A DNA stretch of 64,000 nt from Isoetes taiwanensis (Eukaryota > Streptophyta > Lycopodiopsida > Isoetales > Isoetaceae): the NCBI GenBank assembly GCA_021234155.1, contig JAJEKV010000111.1:1000968-1064967 (forward strand), given 5' to 3'. Made by a program: the position numbers and the translations under genes. Positions 26,449 through 38,470 of this stretch are shown here, one piece after another (position 1 is the stretch's first letter; each line of letters opens with the position of its first letter). The notes beneath the pieces are model-generated. The model was not told the DNA's origin. It did no database searches and saw only the letters and a list, made by a program, of their open reading frames with translations.

Positions 26449-29400
26449 GGGTTTTTTTATTATTCTAATGATTTTCCCTGCTGTGGGTTTGTGGTCATGA
26501 TACGCAAGACTTTATGGTCATGATACGCAAAGCTTTAATATGTCCATTTAATATTTACGGCTCAAATTATGCAAAGGGCATGTGGTCATAAGGTTCAAGA
26601 TATGGAGCTTTTGCCAGATATGTTCAGCATTTGGACTATTACGGTGTCGAAGATATGCATGTGCACGATACATTACCCAAGGCACAAGGTGATCTATGCT
26701 CAAAATTAATATTTGCATAGGTCCTATTGTCATATGGTTTTCAATTTTTTATGAAAAGGTATTATTTCTACCTTGGCTGGAAATTCGTGCGGTTTCAATG
26801 GGAAAATACTAAGGTAAAGCGTATTTGAAACCCTAATTGCACTGCACTGCACGAACAGACGTGATGAACGAGAACCAAACATCTGGCTGGCTACAGATTC
26901 GTGGATTGATTCTCAACCATAGATGAAAGGTATGGCTCTGATCTTGCAAAGATTAGGGTTATTGAATTTATACATAGCTCGAAAAATGATCTATTATTGA
27001 TTTGTTATAAGAACCTTAACTAGGACGCCGATTTAGCTCTGCGGGTTGTAAGAACCCTAATTAGGGTAGTTTGATGTATGGCATGCAGCCGATCTGATGA
27101 AGAGACAATGGGTCTCATATTCTACTCAAGATTTCGACCTCTGCATTATTTATTTGGTTGTAATAGCTGATGGCTGATGGCATTCGATATTAGGCATGCG
27201 ACCTATGACAGGAAGAGAATTACAGATGAGATATCAAGAGATTATAGCAAGGAAAAAATATCTCAGCTCCGTAAAAGATTTGCTACAGCAGGGCTGTAAA
27301 TCTCTGATGAGAATGACCAGGATAAATTTCGAGATGATAATTCTGCACTTGCTACAAGCAATCTTATAATGAATGCAAGAATGAAGGCAGTAGTGACAAG
27401 AAAAGGGTATTAATACTGTGCAATCAGATGCAATTTTGCTGGGATAAACACGATATTTATGGTGCTAGTGGAAATGACGGTCTGTACAAAGTGTCATGGC
27501 TGGAGGCATTGATGCATACGCAACAAGCTCCTCTCAGGTCTGAATAATTTTTATTGATCACTTGTCCACACATGCAGATAGCTCATAATCCATTTGTCCA
27601 TTGCATTATGTTCCTAGTTTTCATTTTGCTATTGCATTGGCGTAGCTATGATTCGTTGATATCTGAATATGCATGCTACTGCAGTTTGTAAGTTACTTAG
27701 CTGATCTGATTCTAATTATTAACATGCTGAGTATTTGATGCCTGAAGATTGCAACTCATATAGAGTCTTTGCGACATGATCTACTAGTAGTTTCTCTGCT
27801 ATAACCAGGGAATCTGATAAAGACCAGGGTTATGTGCATTGCAATAGTAATCGAATTTAGATTTGTGCTTATATTCCATTATCCGATTTCTATATCTTCA
27901 TAACGAATTACTTTCAAGGCATGGTATCAGATTATCCTTATTTTGTTCACGGCTATATGTATGCTTGTTTTCTACCGGATCACGCAGATTAAGAATGCAC
28001 CATATTTCGCATGGGTTAAGTTGCACGCATTGATATACTTGAATAAAGGCCTATGGCAGGTAGGCATGAAATAAGGCTGTGCATGCTATTTGGTCAGTCT
28101 TAAATAGAATCTGCCTAAGTGCAAGAATACTTTAAAATGACATATTATTCCCTGAAATATTACATGTAGTCTTAGATGCGCTATGTGGTTGATTAAGCAG
28201 AGGAACATGCTTATCTGCTAATTATGCTTATTTCAGAGGTCCAAAGTAACGTTGCTTATGCTGGTTTATGAATGTTAACGATAAATTCTCGAAAATAATA
28301 CTGCTACTATATAGGGGGCAATAATGATATTCGCACACTATGCTTTAATTAACTTACTGTTTTGGCAGAGTTAGCATAGCTAGAGGCTTCTTTAGCATGC
28401 ATGCTTAAAGTAGAGGATGCATGCAAGTTATTTAACTAGGGCAGAGGCCCTTGGTATTTTTTGCACATAATTTCAATTGCATGTATGCTCTCTCTATTGT
28501 GGTTTGGATTACAAATATGGTGAAGGGCGTTAAGCTCAAGAAACCTATAGCTTACCTGCTAGTAGCTTAGGCTCTTACCCTGATTAAGGCTAACTGTCCT
28601 TTGGTTCTACTGCAGGTAACCAGGTTTCTTGCTCCTTGGTTTGTTTTCCTATTTATTCAAGTTGGAAAGCTATAAGACATGATGACATTGAAGATACATT
28701 TGCGACATTGAAGATATCAAGTCTGCTGAGAGTTCTATGGGATTGATCCCAAAGTTTATGTAATCTTATGGTGTTCAAAAGTCAATTCTAAACTTTCCTG
28801 AAGGTAAACATGATGTATGTGCCAAAGTTTTAATATGATGGACGAAACGAAATTGTTATTGGACGAAAATGTTAATGGCTATAGATTCTGGTAAATTCTG
28901 GTGATTTAATAAATGTTAACCATTCTTAAGGCTTAAGTCAAATTTACACCTGTTTTGGCTTAAGGCTGCAAATTGGCCTGAAGTGGTCTTTGCAAAAGTC
29001 CATGAAAGGTAAAAGTCTGTTTAAACAGATTTAAAAGGTTTTTTTTCTCTTACTCAGTTCTCTAGTTATACTAGAGACCTTAAGAAATGGTTAAAGTACA
29101 GGTGTGTATAATTTGTTACTAATACTTCTTGAACATTTATAGGAAGGGGCATAAGCTATAAATGATAGGTTCGAAATTATGAATCTGGTACATGTAATCC
29201 ATAGGCTGGAGATCCATGGTATAAGTTGGAAAATGCCATTGAGCATGTTTGAAAATGCCATTGGGCTTTTTGGATAATGCCATTGGGCTTTTTGGAATAT
29301 AATGCTCCAAAAATTTGATGATTTTCTGCTAACATTGTATGCATCTTGCGTCATAATGTTCTGAAAACTTTGATTTTCAGCTAACGTTTGGACTGGTAGC

Positions 29401-30191
29401 AACAACCTTGCCCATACAGGCTTGCCTGCAAGGTAATTCTCTCTCAAATTTTATCTTTATTCTATTCAAATGCGTACATTGCTGAAGCAAGCATTGAGGG
29501 TTAGAAGTATGGTACATTATAGGGAGCTTGCCAATAAGTGTGAATAGACAGTTTTTCAAAAAGAACATAGGTGTGGTAGGGCCCTTGTAGCAACAAGGCC
29601 CTACTCCCCTTGTTGCTATAAACAGACCATTACATGTTTGGCTTATAATTTGTTACTAATCCTTCTTGAACATTTATGGGCATTAGCATAGGCTGGAAAT
29701 GATGACTCTGATACAAGTTTTCCATAGGCTGAAGATCCATGGTACATGTTGGAAAATGCCATTGGGCACTTTGGAAAATGCCATTGGGCTTGTTGGAAAA
29801 TGCCATTGGGCTATTTGGAATATAATGTTCAAAAAAATTTGATGATTTTCTCGCTAACATTGTATGGAACCTGCTCTATAAAGTTCTGAAAACTTTGATG
29901 GCTTTCAGCTGACATTTGGACTGGTAGCTATAAGCTGTGCCTATACAGGCTTGCCTCCAAGGTAAATCTCTCTCAAATTTTATCTTTATTCCATTCAAAC
30001 GTTGATGGTTAGAGTAATGGTACACTATAGGGAGCTTGTCAATAAGTGCGAGTAGAATGTTTTTCAAAAAGAACATAGGTGGGGTAGGGCCCTTGTAGCA
30101 ACAAGGCCCTACTCCCCTTGTTGCTATAAACAGACTATTACATGTCTGGCTTGATAAAGAATAGGGCCCCCTTATCTACGGAAGGAGGAAG
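26449..30191 (+). repeat. Array unit 3
   Basis: Same order as units 1-2. The head patch reads GCACTGCACTGCACGAACAG. Sub-repeats A (29093-29585) and B (29630-30080) end the unit. Its A copy encodes the same 118-residue minus-strand frame as unit 2. Confidence 0.85.
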
Positions 30192-32768
30192 GGTTTTTTA
30201 TTATTCTAATGATTTTCCCCTCTTTGTGGGTTTGTGGTCATGATACGCAAGACTTTATGGTCATGATACATAAAGCTTTAATATGTCCATTTAATATTTA
30301 CTACTCAAATTATGCAAAGGGCATGTGGTCATAAGGTTCAAGATATGGAGCTTTTGCCGATATGTTCAAAGATTTGGACTATTACTTGTCGAAGATATGC
30401 ATGTGCACGATACATTACCCAAGGCACAAGGTGATCTATGCTCAAAATTAATATTTGCATAGGTCCTATTGTCATATGGTTTTCAATTTTTTATGAAAAG
30501 GTATTATTTCTACCTTGGCTGGAAATTCGTGCGGTTTCAATGGGAAAATACTAAGGTAAAGCGTATTTGAAACCCTAATTGCACTGCACTGCACGAACAG
30601 ACGTGATGAACGAGAACCAAACATCTGGCTGGCTACAGATTCGTGGATTGATTCTCAACCATAGATGAAAGGTATGGCTCTGATCTTGCAAAGATTAGGG
30701 TTGCGAAATTTATGATCTATTATTGATTTGTTATAAGAACCTTAACTAGGACGCTCAGATTTAGCTCTGCGGGTTGTAAGAACCCTAATTAGGGTAGTTT
30801 GATGTATGGCATGCAGCCGATCTGATGAAGAGACAATGGGTCTCATATTCTACTCAAGATTTCGACCTCTGCATTATTTATTTGGTTGTAATAATAGTGA
30901 TGGTCGATGGCATTCGATATTAGGCATGCGACCTATGACAGGAAGAGAATTACAGATGAGATATCAAGAGATTATAGCAAGGAAAAAATATCTCAGCTCC
31001 GTAAAAGATTTGCTACAACAGGGCTGTAAATCTCTGATGAGAATGACCAGGATAAATTTCGAGATGATAATTCTGCACTTGCTACAAGCAATCTTATAAT
31101 GAATGCAAGAATGAAGGCAGTAGTGACAAGAAAAGGGTATTAATACTGTGCAATCAGATGCAATTTTGCTGGGATAAACACGATATTTATGGTGCTAGTG
31201 GAAATGACGGTCTGTACAAAGTGTCATGGCTGGAGGCATTGATGCATACGCAACAAGCTCCTCTCAGGTCTGAATAATTTTTATTGATCACTTGTCCACA
31301 CATGCAGATAGCTCATAATCCATTTGTCCATTGCATTATGTTCCTAGTTTTCATTTTGCTATTGCATTGGCGTAGCTATGATTCGTTGATATCTGAATAT
31401 GCATGCTACTGCAGTTTGTAAGTTACTTAGCTGATCTGATTCTAATTATTAACATGCTGAGTATTTGATGCCTGAAGATTGCAACTCATATAGAGTCTTT
31501 GCGACATGATCTACTAGTAGTTTCTCTGCTATAACCAGGGAATCTGATAAAGACCAGGGTTATGTGCATTGCAATAGTAATCGAATTTAGATTTGTGCTT
31601 ATATTCCATTATCTGATTTCTATATCTTCATACGAATTACTTTCAAGGCATGGTATCGTATTATCCTTATTTTGTTCACAGGCTATATGTATGCTTGTTT
31701 TACGCTGGATCACAGATTAAGAATGCACCATATTTCTGCATGGGTTAAGTTGCACAGACAGATACTTGAATAAAGGCCTATGGCAGGTAGGCATGAAATA
31801 AGGCTGTGCATGCTATTTGGTCAGTCTTAAATAGAATCTGCCTAAGTGCAAGAATACTTTAAAATGACATATTATTCCCTGAAATATTACATGTAGTCTT
31901 AGATGCGCTATGTGGTTGATTAAGCAGAGGAACATGCTTATCTGCTAATTATGCTTATTTCAGAGGTCCAAAGTAACGTTGCTTATGCTGGTTTATGAAT
32001 GTTAACGATAAATTCTCGAAAATAATACTGCTACTATATAGGGGGCAATAATGATATTCGCACACTATGCTTTAATTAACTTACTGTTTTGGCAGAGTTA
32101 GCATAGCTAGAGGCTTCTTTAGCATGCATGCTTAAAGTAGAGGATGCATGCAAGTTATTTAACTAGGGCAGAGGCCCTTGGTATTTTTTGCACATAATTT
32201 CAATTGCATGTATGCTCTCTCTATTGTGGTTTGGATTACAAATATGGTGAAGGGCGTTAAGCTCAAGAAACCTATAGCTTACACCGCTAGTAGCTTAGGC
32301 TCTTACCCCGATTAAGGCTAAGCGTCCTTTTGGTTCTACTGCAGGTAACCAGGTTTCTTGCTCCTTGGTTTGTTTTCCTATTTATTCAAGTTGGAAAGCT
32401 ATAAGACATGATGACATTGAAGATACATTTGCGACATTGAAGATATCAAGTCTGCTGAGAGTTCTATGGGATTGATCCCAAAGTTTATGTAATCTTATGG
32501 TGTTCAAAAGTCAATTCTAAACTTTCCTGAAGGTAAACATGATGTATGTGCCAAAGTTTTAATATGATGGATTTAAAACTAAATTGTTATTGGACGAAAA
32601 TGTTAATGGCTATAGATTACAGTAAATTTCGTGATTTAATAAATGTTAACCATTCTTAAGGCTTAAGTCAAATTTATTTTTGTTTTGGCTTAAGGCTGCA
32701 AATTGGCCTGAAGTGGTCTTTGCAAGAGTCCATGAAAGGTAAAAGTCTGTTTAAACAGATTTAAAAGG
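30192..32768 (+). repeat. Array unit 4, truncated at the poly-T boundary
   Basis: The head and body follow unit 3. In this copy a plus-strand frame stays open from 30806 to 31099 (97 codons, including PMTGRELQMRYQEI and KDLLQQGCKSL). The same block has a stop or frame change in units 1-3. The unit ends at AAAAGG followed by 22 T and lacks the A and B sub-repeats. Confidence 0.85.
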
Positions 32769-33299
32769 TTTTTTTTTTTTTTTTTTTTTTTATTATTATT
32801 GGAATAACATGCCTCTTGGGTTATAATTCATATTGTTAACATATCTGGATATTACTGACTTTCTATGATGTAATACAACAGGAACTATAGCTTCAACGGA
32901 AAAATGATGAATTGGTTTATAAATTAAGGTATTGTTCTACCGAATAGCTTTAAACGAAATGCCATAACTTTCTAGGAACCAAAAAATGGTGTACGTATCA
33001 TTGTTTGAGAATGAGATATACAATAATTTAGTCTATATAACATATATGACTAACGTTGTGTTTAGTCTCAAGGCTTAATTTTGGGGTCACAATGGGTGTC
33101 TGGGCCATGATACACTCTTGCAGATAAAAAAGCACAAGGAAAATTTTGACACATTATGTGCAGACAAGATCCATGGTCAACTAACTACATATTTCTATGA
33201 CATGGTAGCTCATATCATAAACTTTAAAATCTACCATGGTAATGCAGAAAAAAATACAGTCATTGTATTTTACAAAATTAATTACGTAAACTTGGAATA
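32769..33299. other. Poly-T end of the array and unique spacer
   Basis: Twenty-two T (32769-32790), then TATTATTATT and AT-rich sequence with no recognised gene. GAAACCCTAA (telobox) occurs near 33319, just before the GC-rich element. Confidence 0.6.
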
Positions 33300-34112
33300 G
33301 CAAGGATTTGATATGACGAAACCCTAAAATGGAACGACCATCTCTGATTATTTCGGCCAGAGATGAATGCAGACCGGCATTTGCCCTTACTCCCGCTTGC
33401 AACTGGCCAGCCGACTGGCGCACAAAAAAGCGCTGGCAGGCGCTGTTGGCGTCCGTATACGATGAAAGGGTGGCGCTTACAGGAGGTGCGATGATGGGTG
33501 GCGCTTGGCGGTTGGCCGGCACCTCCATGACCTTTTGAAGCCGTTTTCTCGGGCCATCCTTCTTTGCGCCATTATTGGTGTTGGGCCTATTGGGCGCTTG
33601 TTTTACGCTTCGCAATGGTGCCTTGTCAGGTCACCGCCTTCCTCGCGGGTAGGGCTTTCGTGGGTTTAGGGAATTGACCCTATTCACGGTGGCGGCTCTT
33701 ATGGTCTAGTGGTTTGATCGAGGAGCTCCGTCCGTGGGTCAACACTGATCTTTGCACCGGCATCTATTTGCCACATTTAGCGAAGATGGAGACTTAAGCG
33801 TCTCGTGGAGTTGGGCGATTCAAAGCCCCGGTGAGAAGATATGTAAGTGGCGTTTGGCGAAGTTACGTTTGTTGGAGACATGCTTGTTGCTTCTTGCAAT
33901 AGCATGAATTTTTGATATGTAGTCATCCCCGGCAACGGTTTTTCCCAATGGTTTTAATGCGGGCGGGGTGATTATGTTTTATTGAGTTTGTAAGGGCTTC
34001 GGCCCATGTTCTGGTAAGGGACTTCGGTCCCGTCTTGTACTTGTGGTCCCATAGCCCGATTGGGCTCCGTGGACGTTAAAAGTTTCTTCCTTCCTTCCTT
34101 CCTTCCTACAAC
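33300..34112 (+). mobile_element. GC-rich non-autonomous LINE-related element
   Basis: The segment is GC-richer than its surroundings. A tRNA-like TGGTCTAGTGGTTTGATCGA occurs near 33702. The end is a LINE tail: GGGCTTCGGCCC, GGGACTTCGGTCCC, the hairpin AGCCC GATT GGGCT (34053-34066), CCGTGGACGTTAAAAG and (TTCC)n. No reverse-transcriptase motif is seen, so it is either 5'-truncated with internal deletion or non-autonomous. Confidence 0.55.
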
Positions 34113-36488
34113 TGGCACATGATCGATGGAGCAATCTGGAGCCATTAAAACAAAGGTATGGTGTAGATCTAAAACCAATTAGGTTTCAGCATGTATATGA
34201 GGATTCAGAGACATGACCTGGCTGAAAATATTGCTTGAACCCTAAATGAGAGTGCTTAATGGGGTCCCAGCGATCATGATGCTGTTAGATAGAAGATTTT
34301 CGATTATAGCATTGGCATAATAAATCTGCAGTGTTACATCAGTCTGAAATTTTCATGGAAGTAGAAATGGGCAGAAAGAAAGGCAGTTTAAATCTAGCTA
34401 CGAGAAAGAGACTAGCTGAGGAATTAGCAAAAAGTGCAAGCAATAAGAAGATCTTCCCTTTTCACAAAAAAATGGCAGAAACAGGAATCAAGATCTGTGA
34501 TAAGAGCAAAGAAAGCAGTGATGCTATTGAATCCACTGATCCAGCAACATGGAACCCTGCTATACCTACTGACAAAGGACATGAGAGCAATATTGGATTG
34601 ACCGCTGATACATCTCAGAGAAAGCAAGACATTGGTGAAGCATCTGGCAATCAACAAATCAACAAAAATGAAGACATCAAATCTGGCACGAATTCCTCCT
34701 CTCAGGTCTGAACAATGATGTCTACTGAATGCTTTTTCATAATTTACTCTTCAAGAATCATAATTAGACTTAACACTAGTGATATATGATATATTTGATG
34801 GTTTAGTTCATTTAACGGTTTTGTCAATTTTGTACCTCAATTCCAATGCGTTTGTCTACTTAGAAATATGCCTAAACAAGGGCTCTATGAAGAATGATAA
34901 TCTGAGATCTATAACCACTTATGTGATATCATATTGTATGCTTACCTCTTTAATTGGATAGTCTAGAACTGAGCTGAATAATCTATTAAATCTTAACAGG
35001 GATATTTGCCTGGACTTTAGATCTGACACTCTAGAGCATTATACAGTTCCGTACTATGGTTTTTACTTGTAAGCTTGCAATGCTTAGCATATTTGCTACT
35101 GAGAAATAGGCTCCAACAGTCATGACATGGACTTCTTTCTAGAAATAGATCTGGAAACCCTTAGCTGCTATAGGATGTACGCACAGCATTAAAGGCCCTT
35201 ATATTTTTGCAGGGGGATTGTAATGTAGCTTACTAAAATGCCTAACATCTGTCGTACTCGCAAATAGGTCATGACACGGGCTTTGTTCTGGAAATTGGCT
35301 CTGAAACTCTTAGCTGCTATCAGATGTACTTGTAACAGCAAAGCCCCCTATACTTTGCATGAGAGTTCTAATGTAGCGTGCTAAATTGCTTAGCATTTGT
35401 TTCTCTCATAAAATTAGGTTCCATTATGCATCACATGGGCTTTTCTTAAAAGATATGTTCTGAAATTCGTATTGGCTATTAGATGTTCTTATGGATTCAA
35501 AGCTCCTCTTATTTGGCGTGTTGAAATCTACAATGTTGTTGCATGCTGGCAAAATCTACAGTAGTATAGGGTATTATAGATCTGGAAGTTTATGTGAGTG
35601 TCTCCTCTCTAGATCGGCCTGAATGTAACTCATGGCATCTTGCTTACTGCTGAACCTATGCGAAGTGGTATTTGTGACTCATGAGCTTCTGCATGATAAT
35701 ACATGTTTGACTGTAATTTAGGATTTGAGGGGTTTATTTGCATAGGCAGCTACTTGAATAAATAGACATAGGCAGATGGACATAATCTAAATGCATGCAT
35801 TATATTTAGTCATGGTGTATAGAATCCAGCCCTATGCAGGAATATCTTGGGGTAAATTGAATAAGGGAAACCTTCTTCCAATGAGGAAATCTGAAATGCA
35901 TGCCTGTGGAGCAGATATGCTAGTAATGTACACTTTGTTTGCAGGTGCATGCATAATTAAATTAATGTATGGAATTTTCTAATGGGCTGTGACATATAGA
36001 TTTAGTCTGCAGCAAATTTACATCTTTCTATTGTGTTGTGCTAACAAATAAGGTGATGGGCAATAAGCTCAAGAAACCTACTGCTTACCTGTTAGTAGCT
36101 TAGGCTTTTACCCTGATTAAGGCTAACTGTCTCTGGTTCTACTGCAGGTAACTTGGTTTCTTGCTCCTTACTTTGTATGCATGCAAGAGTTTGGAAGATT
36201 TTTTGTCCTTGAGACATGATGTTTTCAAAATCATAGACATGGCTGAAGAGAAGTCAACAGTAACACTTAATAGATATGAATTCATTGATTAATTTGTAAT
36301 CTATTTGCAAGCTGATTTTTTAATACTCAAATCAAAGGTAAAATTTTTTTTATTATCTCTTTCTCGTTTTTCTCGTAACCATATCTTGGCCTTTGGACTT
36401 ATGCACCTATTGGTCCAAAGGGCTGCAAATTGTACCTTGATACATCCTTGAAAAGGATGTTTAAAGGTAAAAGACAAATGTCTTAAAA

Positions 36489-36520
<32 letters not shown>
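34113..36520 (+). repeat. Divergent single relative of the array unit
   Basis: It shares with the array a head with AACCCTAA (near 34239), an open block ending CCTCTCAGGTCTGA (34696-34711), and a late segment CTCAAGAAACCTA...GCTTACCTG...TTACCCTGATTAAGGCTAACTGTC...TACTGCAGGTAAC (36070-36150). It ends GGTAAAAG...TTAAAAAG and a 30-T run (36491-36520). The middle has diverged or been replaced. It is not tandem, which suggests the unit is an element with a poly-T end on this strand. Confidence 0.6.
34355..34711 (+). CDS. Unrecognised basic/acidic protein frame in the divergent unit
   Basis: From the ATG at 34355 the frame reads MEVEMGRKKGSLNLATRKRL and then KKIFPFHKKMAETGIKICDK. A Ser/Thr/Asp-rich half follows (ESSDAIESTDPATWNP; SGTNSSSQV) to a stop at 34709-34711. 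The stop lies within CTCTCAGGTCTGA, which also looks like an exon end in the tandem units. No domain is recognised. It could be the first exon of a longer gene or chance coding. Confidence 0.35.
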   Translation: MEVEMGRKKGSLNLATRKRLAEELAKSASNKKIFPFHKKMAETGIKICDKSKESSDAIESTDPATWNPAIPTDKGHESNIGLTADTSQRKQDIGEASGNQQINKNEDIKSGTNSSSQV

Positions 36521-36539
36521 CGGGATTAATTAGAGAAGT

Positions 36540-36729
36540 AGGAAAACTAGTGGTGGGTTACTTGACAATGGAGGCTGCTGAGAATTATAAGACAAGAATC
36601 CATAAAGTAAGAGGCTATATGCTCTAATTTCAATAAGTAATCTAATTAAGATGTTTAAGAAGAGGTCGTAACTGTAAAAAGGAAAAGCGGGTATCAATCA
36701 AGTAGAAGGTTAGAGACAGCGGCCTAATA
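36540..36729 (+). mobile_element. Gypsy-type LTR fragment, interrupted by a LINE
   Basis: CAAGTAGAAGGTTAGAGACAG and GGCCTAATA match 9.85 kb and 39.03 kb. The copy is cut near 36729 by the minus-strand LINE and continues at about 37866. Confidence 0.55.
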
Positions 36730-37865
36730 AGAGAATAGAATAGATTATAATAGAATAGAATGGTTTTTATCATCCATGGAGACCAATCGACGTATGGGAT
36801 CTAATGAAAGAGCGCAACAGCTTATTACTGTCTGGCTTAAAAAACTCCCACCCCGAAGGGTTTTTGAGGAAAAAATCGTGGCAGCTGTCAAACCGTACAA
36901 ATATACATATCATGAAGTATATATACATGTCAAGTAAACGACTGAGGACATAATTGATCCTGCATATCCATGACCTTTTGAAGGTATGATCACATCATCT
37001 GTACTGATGCCATCACATATAGTAGTTGGCTAGCCTGATCAACTCAACATAGTATGTCCAGATTTGATCATATGCGAACAGGTCTAGGGTATGGCATTCA
37101 TCCTCAACGGTTCCCATGTGGTAGCATCGGCGAAGGCGGTCTTGACGTGGCTCCCCAATCCATCTACTTGTCTCAATTTGGACATGATGTGCACTTGTGT
37201 GAAACAAGACAATGAGTATGTGCCTTTCCTTTGCAGATGGATATGTAAGTAGCGTTGCGGACCCTATTCCAATGTGGGGTTTAGTGGCACTGGTAATGTA
37301 TTATCTTGACATCTCATATCTTGCTAAGAAAGCAAGTGTCAAGGTATTGCCTCAAGCTATGGTGATCTGCCTCTGTTTACACATGTATGCACATGTGCTC
37401 CTGCACATACCATCTAGCAAGCCACTGAGCTCACTTTTCCTTCCAGCAAGCCCTGAGGCATTGCGACCCCATTGCCACGGTATAAGCTAGGTTAGGGAGA
37501 CGAGCATCGTCCATATTGATCACCTTTTGAAAGTAGACGATGTGGCGATCAAGGGCCACCCTCTAGAGGGGCAAGAAACATGTCTTCTATAAGAGGATTT
37601 GATATGGGACTGTGGACCTCACCCCTACTGTCCATGCTAAGAATGCTTTTTGCACCTGCTCCAAGTCATTTCAGGTAGTGAGGGACACCACCGGGCCCCA
37701 GATTTCAGCCCCCTATGAAAGGACGTGCTCCATTAAGACCCTGAATACGTGCGACTGATGGGCCCAATCATACAACTCCGCTCTATAATTATTGTTCTAC
37801 ATTGTATATAGTGCCTTCCAGCATGCTGTCGCTTATAACTGGATGGAAGTGTTTCAGTGCATAGC
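36730..37865 (-). mobile_element. LINE fragment: RT C-terminus and 3' tail, minus strand
   Basis: Read on the minus strand from 37865: RACWKALYTMQNNYRAELYD, then SHVFRVLMEHVLS, stop, GAEIWGPVV, LEQVQKAFLAWTVGVRSTVP, RLPNLA, then RWIGEPRQDRLRRCYHMG and TVEDECHTLD. This is the order of the post-catalytic part of a LINE ORF2. The 3' tail holds the AAAAACCC/GGGAGTTTTT hairpin, a degenerate GATT hairpin and a TATTC-type repeat ending near 36730. Stops throughout show it is dead. Confidence 0.7.
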
Positions 37866-38470
37866 AGAAGGAAGATGGAGGTGGCGAGCATATAGAGAAA
37901 GAGCAATTAGCAGTTTTTAGGGAGATATGTGACCAGTTAGTAGAGGCAATCAATCCTATTAGAGGTGCATACTAGCGACCAGGCAGAAAGCTCCAACGTA
38001 CTGCTCAGCTTTGCTCATAAAACACCTTAATCCAAAAGCGAGTTGGATACTTATTTGATCAAAGGTTGCGGGATAGCGGCATTGATCAGAGATAGAAGTC
38101 AGTTTCCTTAAAGATAATATGGTCTTGCCTTTAGCCTTAAGGTGGATATGGTTGGATGGAAAAGTTTATGTGCCATATCAATTGTTCTGAATAAGTCTCA
38201 GATTATCTAGAATCATCTTCATTGTCCTGTCTAAGCTTGGATTCTATTTTTTTTTAGTGTCTATTTAATTCATTCTTATCGACTAGTACTATAATGGAGT
38301 TCCAATCCAAAAGCTTATGTAATGGCCAACCACTTTAATATTCCAGAAACCCATATTATCAACAAGCCCTGGTAATCGCAGATTTCATAGCTATCAAATT
38401 GCCAACCAAATTGTCTTATCATAAAGGTTCTCGCCATAATAATATCCTTTGTCATTCCCTTATAGGGCAA
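37866..38470 (+). mobile_element. Gypsy-type LTR copy (empty-site reference)
   Basis: This continues the LTR cut at 36729. It is uninterrupted through CAGTTTCCTTAAAGATAATATGG (about 38100-38125), exactly where the 9.8-15-kb copy carries the 4.4-kb recombinase element. It then matches 14514-14800. Confidence 0.7.

Larger units (their letters stand above)
18346..32768 (+). repeat. Tandem array, 3.74-kb period
   Basis: The unit head (GAGGAAGGG, T-run, ATTATTCTAATG) occurs at about 18951, 22694, 26449 and 30192, giving spacings of 3743, 3755 and 3743 bases. The units are almost identical apart from short scrambled patches and homopolymer differences. Each has a telobox-rich head (~0.75 kb), a short open block (~0.3 kb), a ~2.1-kb AT-rich body and nested 0.5-kb repeats. 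The last unit is cut at 32768, where a T-run replaces the usual continuation. No recognised protein domain is encoded. Confidence 0.9.

Noticed and set aside
21649-30080. A CRISPR-like array from the GGAAAATGCCATTGGGC repeats
   Set aside because: Only three to four ~25-bp units per block, with no unique spacers between them, in a plant nuclear context. They are ordinary short tandem repeats.
33181-33615. 144-codon minus-strand frame
   Set aside because: It crosses the boundary between AT-rich spacer and the GC-rich LINE-related element and has no family features.
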